Below are positions 57,506 to 64,000 of a stretch of DNA of 64,000 nucleotides, piece after piece. Origin of the DNA: Nitrosomonas sp. HPC101 (GTDB lineage Bacteria > Pseudomonadota > Gammaproteobacteria > Burkholderiales > Nitrosomonadaceae); assembly GCF_009833125.1 (NCBI RefSeq), contig NZ_QRCC01000005.1, positions 62,001 through 126,000 on the forward strand, given 5' to 3'. Position 1 is the first letter of the stretch. The number at the start of each line of letters is the position of its first letter. The notes beneath the pieces are model-generated. The model was not told the origin of the DNA, made no database searches, and saw only the letters and a program-made list of their open reading frames with translations. The translations under genes were made by a program, and so were the position numbers.

Positions 57506-57760
57506 GTGGTTACAGCAGAGTCAATAGAACATTCAATTAAAGCCTCGTTGCCTTGTGTATGGATCAGGGTAGAGGGGGATGATGGGCATCATTTCAGTGC
57601 CCTGATCGTTAGCGAACTGTTCCAGGGAAAGAATGTGGTCAAACAGCATCAGCTGGTTTATCAGGCGCTTGGTGACCGGATGCGCGAGGAAATTCATGCA
57701 TTATCACTGAAAACCTATACTCCTGAGCAATGGGAAGCGGTCAGACAATCAGTTGATTAG
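57506..57760 (+). CDS. ibaG: BolA family protein IbaG
   Basis: 84 residues from GTG at 57506, chosen because GGAG (57495-57498) is 7 bases upstream; GTG at 57500 is too close. BolA fold: HSIKASLPCVWIRVEGDDGH, then FSALIVSELFQGKNVVKQHQ and LGDRMREEIHALSLKTYTPE with the conserved His. IbaG works with monothiol glutaredoxins in iron-sulfur handling and acid stress. In related genomes it follows this ABC pair and precedes murA; murA is absent here. Confidence 0.93.
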   Translation: MVTAESIEHSIKASLPCVWIRVEGDDGHHFSALIVSELFQGKNVVKQHQLVYQALGDRMREEIHALSLKTYTPEQWEAVRQSVD

Positions 57761-57765
57761 TAGTA

Positions 57766-57859
57766 TGGCCACTTTTGATCGTGTCAGTCTGGCTGGGATA
57801 CTACATAGTACATAGCGTGCTGACTCAATAGATTCAATAACCAGTGGTGAAAGTGGCCA
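57766..57859. repeat. 10-bp perfect inverted repeat (possible IS21-end relic)
   Basis: TGGCCACTTT (57766-57775) and its complement AAAGTGGCCA (57850-57859) bound a 94-bp spacer with no coding capacity, between ibaG and the sucB stop. The repeat resembles the GTGGCCACTTT-type motifs reported at ends of IS21-family elements, but no istA/istB remains. It could equally be a coincidental or regulatory palindrome. Confidence 0.3.
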
Positions 57860-57912
57860 GTGTTCACGCGAGCCTTGAGATGATCAGAAACAGTCAGCTG
57901 CTGAATTCAGGT

Positions 57913-59172
57913 TCAATCATCAAATAACGGGCTGGCCGGATATTCCAGTGCTTCCTTCATTGCTACTAATGATAATACTGCCTCACGTCCATCTATAATG
58001 CGATGATCGTAGGAAAGCGCCAGGTAGTTAATTGGTCGGATCACAATCTGGCCATTTTCAACGACAGGGCGTTGCTTGGTGGCGTGGATGCCTAGAATGG
58101 CACTTTGTGGTGGATTGATGATTGGCGTGGAGAGCATCGAGCCAAATACACCACCGTTGGTAATAGAGAATGTTCCGCCTGTGAGTTCTTCTATTGTCAA
58201 CTTCCCATCCTGTGCCCGTTTTGCCAGATCGGCGATCTGTTTTTCTATTCCAGCAAATGTGAGCTTGTCGGCATCGCGGATGACCGGTACAACCAGACCA
58301 CGCGGACTGGCCACGGCTATACCGATATCATAATACTCGTGATAGATGATATCGTTTCCATCTACTGATGCATTGATGATAGGGAATTTTTTAAGTGCTG
58401 CAATGGCTGCTTTGACAAAAAATGAGGTAAATCCGAGTTTGATACTATGCTCTTTCTCGAAACTGTCCTTATAGCGTGCACGTAAATCCAGAACAGCCTG
58501 CATATTGACTTCGTTGAATGTTGTCAGAATAGCTGCTGTGGATTGAGACTGTACCATCCGTTCGGCGATACGCATGCGCAGACGGGTCATCGGCACGCGT
58601 TTTTCCAATCGCTCCGGTTTTTCTGCATGCGCTGTACTAACCGCCTGATCGATCTGTGAATCTGACTGCTGATTGATGTTGGTGGTAGTGCTGTTTTTCT
58701 TGTTTTTGATGTAATTCAGTACATCTCCCTTAGTGATACGTCCACCACGGCCTGTGCCGCGTATGGCTGCAGTTTCCCCGGAAGCAAGATTGTTTTCAGC
58801 AACAATCTTTTTGGCTGCTGGCATAAGCGGTTGATGTGGGTGTGCAGAATCAGTACCGGGTGCTTCATCAGGGCGATTGTCTTTTGCAGGCTCGGCCTGG
58901 GTGTGTTTTTGCTCGGCTGTTTTCGTATTTTGGGCAGAAGTATCGATGCGGGCGATAATTTCTCCGCTGGTGACAACGGTACCATCGCTTTTGATGATTT
59001 CAGTAAGTACCCCGTGTTGCGGAGCAGGAAGTTCCAGTACGACTTTATCGGTTTCGATATCGATCAGGTTTTCACCCCGCTCGACATATTCTCCTGACTG
59101 CTTGTGCCAGTTAATCAGCGTGCCTTCAGTGACTGACTCGGAAAACACGGGAACTTTAACTTCGATCAGCAT
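57913..59172 (-). CDS. sucB: 2-oxoglutarate dehydrogenase E2, dihydrolipoyllysine succinyltransferase
   Basis: 419 residues. Lipoyl domain (about 1-78) with the lipoylated Lys in IDIETDKVVLELPAPQ, a linker with Thr/Gln/Pro/Ala, the E1/E3-binding domain (MPAAKKIVAENNLASGETAA, about 117-136) and the catalytic domain ending in NYLALSYDHRIIDGREAVLS with the active-site His and Asp. It transfers succinyl groups to CoA. Last known gene of the operon here, 22 bp after sucA; no lpd follows on this strand before ibaG. Confidence 0.97.
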   Translation of the reverse strand: MLIEVKVPVFSESVTEGTLINWHKQSGEYVERGENLIDIETDKVVLELPAPQHGVLTEIIKSDGTVVTSGEIIARIDTSAQNTKTAEQKHTQAEPAKDNRPDEAPGTDSAHPHQPLMPAAKKIVAENNLASGETAAIRGTGRGGRITKGDVLNYIKNKKNSTTTNINQQSDSQIDQAVSTAHAEKPERLEKRVPMTRLRMRIAERMVQSQSTAAILTTFNEVNMQAVLDLRARYKDSFEKEHSIKLGFTSFFVKAAIAALKKFPIINASVDGNDIIYHEYYDIGIAVASPRGLVVPVIRDADKLTFAGIEKQIADLAKRAQDGKLTIEELTGGTFSITNGGVFGSMLSTPIINPPQSAILGIHATKQRPVVENGQIVIRPINYLALSYDHRIIDGREAVLSLVAMKEALEYPASPLFDD

Positions 59173-59194
59173 AATGACTTCTCCATCATTCTGG

Positions 59195-62065
59195 TTAGAT
59201 TGTGTCGCGGAACGCCGCTTCGATTAATTCTTTTTGCCTGAATCTGTCAATGGCGAAATACCCGACCGAAGGTGAAGCGGATGAAGGCCGGAGCGCGTAC
59301 CCCAGTTTCTGATCTGGCCGCATGTGGCGCAGCAGGTAGTGCTGGATACGATGCCAGGCGCCCTGGTTACCTGGTTCTTCCTGGCACCAGAGCACTTCTT
59401 TAGTGTGTGTGTAGTGATTAACTTCCACCTGAAAATCTTCGTGTGGGAATGGATAAAGCTGTTCCAAGCGAATGATGGCCATATTGGTGATGGTGTGTTC
59501 ACGCCGATAGGCAATCAGCTCATAGTATATTTTCCCGCTGCAGACAATCAGACGGTTTATTTTTTCTGTTTCGAATGTTTCTGTTTCGGGAATGATGGGC
59601 TGAAAGCCACCGTTCGCCAGTTCTTCCAGAGATGAAACTGCTTCTTTGTGACGCAGCATGCTTTTGGGAGTGATGACGATCAGCGGTTTGCGTATTGGTC
59701 GGATCATCTGCCGCCGGAGCAAATGGAAGATTTGTGCGGGTGTGGAGGGAATGCATATCTGGATATTATATTCGGCACACAATTGCAGGAAGCGTTCCAG
59801 GCGTGCTGATGAGTGTTCCGGCCCCTGTCCTTCATAACCATGTGGCAGCAATAGAACCAGCCCGCATAGACGTCCCCATTTTGCTTCACCTGAAGCAATG
59901 AACTGATCAATTACGACTTGGGCACCATTGGCAAAATCACCAAACTGTGCTTCCCAGATGACGAGCGTGTCCGGACGTGCCGTGGCGTAACCATATTCAA
60001 AGCCCAGTACTGCTTCTTCCGAGAGGATTGAATCGATGACAGCAAAATCAGATTGCTTGGGGGCGATATAGCGTAAAGGTATATATATACCATCTTCCCA
60101 TTGATCCTGTTCACGGTTCTGGTCATGCAGGACGGCGTGGCGGTGAAAAAAAGTACCGCGTCCGCTGTCCTGTCCGGAAATCCGGACCGGATAACCTTCT
60201 TTCAGCAAGGCAGCATAGGACAGGCTCTCAGCCATTCCCCAATCAAGCGGTAAGCTGCCTTCACCCATTTTGCGTCGGTCTTCGATTACTTTTGCAACCC
60301 TGGGATGCAGCTGGAATGTGGCTGGAATAGTGGTAAGACGCTCCGACAGATGCTTCAGATCCTCAATTGCTATGCCAGTCTTTACTGGTTGATTCCATTT
60401 TTCAGAAGAGAGGAATGTCGTCCAGTTGGCTGCGTTAGGTGATTTATAGTCATAACAGATCGTGGTATTGGGGTTGCGCCCTTCGTCCATAGCATCCTGA
60501 TAGGATTGCACCATGGCTGCTGCATCGGCTTCCTCAATGATGCCTTGCTGGATGAGTTTATCGGCATAGAGTTTACGAACGCCTGGGTGCTGATGAATGA
60601 CGCGGTACATGGAGGGCTGGGTTACCATGGGTTCATCCTGTTCGTTATGACCCAGCTTGCGAAAACAAACCAGATCGATCGCGATATCTTTGCGGAACTG
60701 CATGCGGAAATCGAGCGCTATTTCAGTTACCAGAATAACCGCATCAGGATCATCTCCGTTGACATGCAGAACCGGCGCATCAATCATCTTGACGACATCT
60801 GTGCAGTACAGTGTGGAACGGCTGTCACGCGGATCTGATGTAGTGAAGCCGATCTGGTTGTTGATGACGATATGGATCGTCCCGCCGGTGCCATACCCCC
60901 TTGTTTGTGACAGATTGAGCGTTTCCATGACCACACCCTGCCCGGCAAAGGCGGCATCGCCATGAATCAGCACCGGGATGATCAGGTCGCCATTTTCATC
61001 ATGAATCCGATGTTGACGTGCGCGCACCGAGCCTTCCACTACCGGGTTAACGATTTCGAGGTGTGATGGATTGAAAGCAAGCGCCAGACGCATGATACCG
61101 CCCGGTGTCATAACTGCGGAAGAAAATCCCTGATGATATTTGACGTCGCCGGAAGTCAGTTCCTGTGGTTGTTTGCCTTCAAATTCCTGGAACAGTTCGG
61201 AAGGCATTTTTCCCAGGGTATTAACCAGTACGCTCAGACGTCCGCGATGGGCCATTCCCATGACAACTTCCTGTATGCCTGATGTGCCTGCGTGCTGTAA
61301 TAATTTGTCCAGCATCGGGATAAGACTTTCATTGCCTTCCCCGGAAAAACGTTTCTGACCAACGTAGCGATTGTGCAGATATTTTTCCAAGCCCTCCGCG
61401 GCGGTCAACCGCTCAAGAATGTGGCGTTTGTATTCCGGAGTGAAATTGGGCTGGGAACTGATAGATTCGAGCCGATTTTGTAACCAGCGTTTCTGTTTCA
61501 CATCCGCGATGTACATGTATTCGGCGCCAATACTGCCGCAATAGGTTTGCTGCAACCTGTGCAGGATTTCCTGCAAGGTGGCGTGTTCCGGGCCGACCAG
61601 AGAACCGGTATTGAATACCTTGCCCATGTCAGCGTCAGTAAGCCCGTGAAATTCGGGGTCAAGTCCGGGAACATCCTGTTTCTGTTGCAGATCGAGCGGA
61701 TCAAGGTTGGCTCTGCGTATACCCAGGAAGCGGTAGGTATTAATCAGCTGCAGGACAGCAATCTGTTTGCGTTCCAGTGCTTCGAGATCAACTGTTTGCG
61801 GCTCGACTGCCTGCCCTTTGGGTACTCTGGGCGGAAATGGTTTGTGCTGTGTCGCTGATTGTATCAGTGACTCAACGACTGGAGCGTGAGGAATATCACG
61901 GTTGGAGATTGTTTCTGTAGGTTGCAGCGAGTCGAAATACAGGCGCCATTGATCCGGTATGCTGGCTTGATCTTCCAGATACTGATCATAGAGCATTTCG
62001 ATGAATGCCGCATTGGTACCAAACAGTTTTGAATCTTCTAACAGTTGTTTGATCACGATAGCCAC
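59195..62065 (-). CDS. sucA: 2-oxoglutarate dehydrogenase E1
   Basis: 956 residues, ThDP-dependent decarboxylase. Near the N-terminus: GTNAAFIEMLYDQYLEDQAS. Landmarks: VVMGMAHRGRLSVLVNTLGK (about 268-287), HGDAAFAGQGVVMETLNLSQ (about 368-387), the ThDP-binding GDDPDAVILV and the transketolase-type second half (LGFEYGYATARPDTLVIWEA). It oxidatively decarboxylates 2-oxoglutarate and passes the succinyl group to SucB. Its presence implies a closed TCA cycle, notable if the cell is a chemolithoautotroph. Confidence 0.97.
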   Translation of the reverse strand: MAIVIKQLLEDSKLFGTNAAFIEMLYDQYLEDQASIPDQWRLYFDSLQPTETISNRDIPHAPVVESLIQSATQHKPFPPRVPKGQAVEPQTVDLEALERKQIAVLQLINTYRFLGIRRANLDPLDLQQKQDVPGLDPEFHGLTDADMGKVFNTGSLVGPEHATLQEILHRLQQTYCGSIGAEYMYIADVKQKRWLQNRLESISSQPNFTPEYKRHILERLTAAEGLEKYLHNRYVGQKRFSGEGNESLIPMLDKLLQHAGTSGIQEVVMGMAHRGRLSVLVNTLGKMPSELFQEFEGKQPQELTSGDVKYHQGFSSAVMTPGGIMRLALAFNPSHLEIVNPVVEGSVRARQHRIHDENGDLIIPVLIHGDAAFAGQGVVMETLNLSQTRGYGTGGTIHIVINNQIGFTTSDPRDSRSTLYCTDVVKMIDAPVLHVNGDDPDAVILVTEIALDFRMQFRKDIAIDLVCFRKLGHNEQDEPMVTQPSMYRVIHQHPGVRKLYADKLIQQGIIEEADAAAMVQSYQDAMDEGRNPNTTICYDYKSPNAANWTTFLSSEKWNQPVKTGIAIEDLKHLSERLTTIPATFQLHPRVAKVIEDRRKMGEGSLPLDWGMAESLSYAALLKEGYPVRISGQDSGRGTFFHRHAVLHDQNREQDQWEDGIYIPLRYIAPKQSDFAVIDSILSEEAVLGFEYGYATARPDTLVIWEAQFGDFANGAQVVIDQFIASGEAKWGRLCGLVLLLPHGYEGQGPEHSSARLERFLQLCAEYNIQICIPSTPAQIFHLLRRQMIRPIRKPLIVITPKSMLRHKEAVSSLEELANGGFQPIIPETETFETEKINRLIVCSGKIYYELIAYRREHTITNMAIIRLEQLYPFPHEDFQVEVNHYTHTKEVLWCQEEPGNQGAWHRIQHYLLRHMRPDQKLGYALRPSSASPSVGYFAIDRFRQKELIEAAFRDTI

Positions 62066-62251
62066 CTGAAGCGTGTGAAATTACCGCAACATACTTTCCG
62101 GGGCAGGAAAAAGACAAATGGCGAGGTGCGGATAAGCTGCCTGTCTTTTATCTTTCCAGCTGTAGCTGCCGGGTTTATGAGCCACCTGCGGGTAGCGAGG
62201 TGTTAAAAAAATGTTTTAGAACTTACCTGTCTCGTGGATGTATCCCGGTAG

Positions 62252-63538
62252 TTATCGTGGCACATCCCGGCGCGGTGAGCCAACGTATAATTGGCGCGGT
62301 CTGCCTATTTTTTGTTCTGGATCGGAAATCATTTCATTCCATTGTGCAACCCAGCCAATGGTGCGCGCGGTAGCAAAAATGGCGGTAAACATAGATGTTG
62401 GAATACCCAGTGCGCGTTGCACGATGCCCGAGTAGAAATCAACATTGGGATAAAGTTTTTTGGTAATAAAGTAGTCGTCTTCCAGGGCAATTCTTTCCAG
62501 CTCCAGTGCGAGCTTGAACAACCGGTCATTATGCAGCCCCAGTTCATCCAGCACTTCATGGCAGGTTTCACGCATCAGTGTAGCGCGCGGGTCGAAATTT
62601 TTGTAAACCCGGTGACCAAAGCCCATCAACCGGAAAGGATCATTTTTATCCTTGGCGCGAGCGATGTATTCACTGATACGTGAAACATCCCCGATTTCTT
62701 CCAGCATATTGAGACAGGCTTCGTTCGCGCCACCATGTGCCGGACCCCACAGGCAGGTAATTCCGGCAGAAATACAGGCGAATGGATTGGCACCGCTTGA
62801 GCCTGCCAGTCGGACTGTTGACGTGGAGGCATTCTGCTCGTGATCCGCGTGCAGGATCAGAATGCGGTCCAATGCTCTGACAATGACTGGATTGGGCGTA
62901 TATTTTTCGGTCGGGGTGGAAAACATCATATGCAGGAAGTTTTCCGTAAAATCCAGGTCATTGCGTGGATAGATGAAAGGTTGCCCAATATTGTATTTGT
63001 AGGCGATTGCCGTAATGGTTGGTAGTTTTGCGATCAGTCGAAATATGGATTGCTCACGGTGCTGGGCGTCGGAAACGTCCATGGCGTCATGATAGAAAGC
63101 TGACAGTGCGCCAACCACGCCAACCATGACTGCCATGGGATGTGCATCACGGCGGAATCCGCTGAGAAACCTGATCAATTGTTCGTGGAGCATCGTGTGA
63201 TTCTTGATGTTGCTGACAAATTGTGTCTTTTGAGCCGGTGTCGGCAGCTCTCCATTCAACAAAAGATAGCTGACTTCCATAAAGTCACAGCGGGTAGCCA
63301 GCTGCTCGATCGGGTAGCCGCGATACAGCAGGATGCCTTGGTCACCATCGATAAATGTAATGGCTGATTTACAGCTGGCGGTTGATACGAATCCGGGATC
63401 GTAGGTAAACATGCCGTTCTGAGCGTATAACGAGCGAATATCAATGACATCGGGACCTTCATTACCGGACAGGATGGGCAGTTCGATCGCTTTCTTGTTT
63501 TCGCCCAGTGACAAAGTGGCAACATCTTGTTGTGACAT
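62252..63538 (-). CDS. gltA: citrate synthase, type II
   Basis: 428 residues from the ATG at 63538, preceded by GGAG at a 6-base distance; an in-frame ATG at 63550 lacks one. Motifs of hexameric type II enzyme: [33 protein letters not shown], the catalytic His region [20 protein letters not shown], and [17 protein letters not shown], with the active-site Asp in [15 protein letters not shown]. It condenses acetyl-CoA and oxaloacetate. 56 bp after sdhE; sucA starts 186 bp downstream. Confidence 0.98.
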   Translation of the reverse strand: MSQQDVATLSLGENKKAIELPILSGNEGPDVIDIRSLYAQNGMFTYDPGFVSTASCKSAITFIDGDQGILLYRGYPIEQLATRCDFMEVSYLLLNGELPTPAQKTQFVSNIKNHTMLHEQLIRFLSGFRRDAHPMAVMVGVVGALSAFYHDAMDVSDAQHREQSIFRLIAKLPTITAIAYKYNIGQPFIYPRNDLDFTENFLHMMFSTPTEKYTPNPVIVRALDRILILHADHEQNASTSTVRLAGSSGANPFACISAGITCLWGPAHGGANEACLNMLEEIGDVSRISEYIARAKDKNDPFRLMGFGHRVYKNFDPRATLMRETCHEVLDELGLHNDRLFKLALELERIALEDDYFITKKLYPNVDFYSGIVQRALGIPTSMFTAIFATARTIGWVAQWNEMISDPEQKIGRPRQLYVGSPRRDVPR

Positions 63539-63594
63539 AGTTTTCTCCATTTATCCTGCATTCAGATTGATCTGACAGATGATCAGGATCTTGG

Positions 63595-63828
63595 TTAATT
63601 TTCCTGTAAAAGTTTCAATAGAGGCCGAAAAGCTTCATCAGGTACGTCTATATTGCAAGCGATCATGTTCCACAGATCATGATCTGGGTATGTGAGCAAC
63701 GCTTCAAGCAGTTTGCGTTGATGCTCATCCAGTTGTTCATAATGTGTATCCATGAAGCGCAACAGGACGATATCCAGTTCCAGCATGCCGCGACGACAGC
63801 GCCAGCGCATGCGGGCCTGGTGGTTCAT
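63595..63828 (-). CDS. sdhE: succinate dehydrogenase assembly factor 2 (SdhE)
   Basis: 77 residues, family size 75-90. The defining motif [19 protein letters not shown] (about residues 12-30) includes the RGMxELD needed for FAD attachment to SdhA. Its ATG lies in ATGA overlapping the sdhB stop, so it is coupled to sdhB. It helps covalent flavinylation of succinate dehydrogenase. Confidence 0.95.
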   Translation of the reverse strand: MNHQARMRWRCRRGMLELDIVLLRFMDTHYEQLDEHQRKLLEALLTYPDHDLWNMIACNIDVPDEAFRPLLKLLQEN

Positions 63829-64000
63829 ACCGTTTTATTCAGCATCATAGTTTTTATGCTTTCTATCGCAGCGGTCGGATTTAACCCCTTGGGGCAGGCA
63901 TCGACACAATTCATGATGGAATGGCAACGGAATAAACGGTAGGGATCCTCCAGGTCGTCCAGCCGTTCAGAAGTGGCCTGATCCCGGCTATCCGCCAGAA
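63825..64000 (-). CDS. sdhB: succinate dehydrogenase iron-sulfur subunit, C-terminal end
   Basis: Partial: the last 58 codons on the minus strand, entering from the right edge and stopping at TGA 63827-63825. It reads [20 protein letters not shown], then [17 protein letters not shown], which contains cysteines of the [3Fe-4S]/[4Fe-4S] clusters of SdhB. SdhB passes electrons from the flavin subunit to quinone. sdhCDA should lie beyond the window. Confidence 0.95.
   Translation of the reverse strand, partial: LADSRDQATSERLDDLEDPYRLFRCHSIMNCVDACPKGLNPTAAIESIKTMMLNKTV

Overview
ORGANISM. The window reads as the chromosome of a Gram-negative betaproteobacterium, most likely a Nitrosomonas-like member of the Nitrosomonadaceae. 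Supporting this are a betaproteobacterial set of neighbours (mlaFEDCB, then an ABC-2 ATPase/permease pair, then ibaG; the cutA-dsbD-tlpA run; grpE-dnaK-dnaJ; sdhB-sdhE-gltA-sucA-sucB), moderate GC content, frequent GTG/TTG starts, and small dispersed elements and decayed IS relics. No ammonia-oxidation gene lies in the window, so the genus is an inference. There are no rRNA, tRNA or CRISPR loci that I can recognise. LAYOUT. 1-8.0 kb: a giant minus-strand gene for a cyclic beta-glucan synthase (NdvB/GT84-GH94 type), cut by the left edge. 8.0-9.1 kb: a terminator and a decayed IS1595-type transposase. 9.1-11.1 kb: glycosyltransferase 2, a Rof-like Rho antiterminator and a GST, with copy 1 of a ~145-bp MITE-like element. 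11.2-16.6 kb: purB, then the chaperone cluster grpE-dnaK-dnaJ behind a sigma32-like promoter. 16.6-21 kb: a large MscK/MscM-type mechanosensitive channel divergent from galU. 21.2-25.4 kb: a probable operon of a bacterial eRF1-like (baeRF/Balon-related?) protein, a succinate-semialdehyde-type dehydrogenase and an exported TPR protein. 25.6-28.9 kb: overlapping ovoA-ovoB, a two-gene ovothiol pathway. 29-34 kb: an unusual J-domain protein, an ADP-ribosylglycohydrolase-fold protein that has lost its metal ligands, then gnd and zwf. 34-37.5 kb: a DUF488 gene, rpsO, pnp. 37.9-43.9 kb: an RND efflux system (OMF-MFP-RND). 44-47.3 kb: an eroded zone with MITE copy 2, a DUF2007 zinc-ribbon gene, a small exported repeat protein, a frameshifted subtilisin/Ig-like pseudogene, intact apaG and a methyltransferase-like fragment. 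47.4-52.5 kb: TlpA-like thioredoxin, DsbD, CutA, a small membrane protein, an SH3 protein, and a DUF4124-SNase nuclease. 52.6-57.8 kb: the Mla phospholipid transport operon, a second ABC transporter and ibaG. 57.9-64 kb: a minus-strand TCA-cycle operon (sdhB end, sdhE, gltA, sucA, sucB). HOW THE GENES RELATE. GalU makes the UDP-glucose that the glucan synthase would polymerise; with the large mechanosensitive channel this suggests an osmoadaptation theme. OvoA/OvoB would make 5-thiolhistidine/ovothiol, and gnd/zwf supply reductant, a redox-protection theme that also fits DsbD/TlpA/CutA. The most unusual items are the ovothiol operon, the metal-site-less ADP-ribosylglycohydrolase homologue in front of gnd-zwf, the eRF1-like protein, the atypical J-domain protein, and the paired MITE-like repeats. 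All domain calls were made by reading translations; no database search was run.
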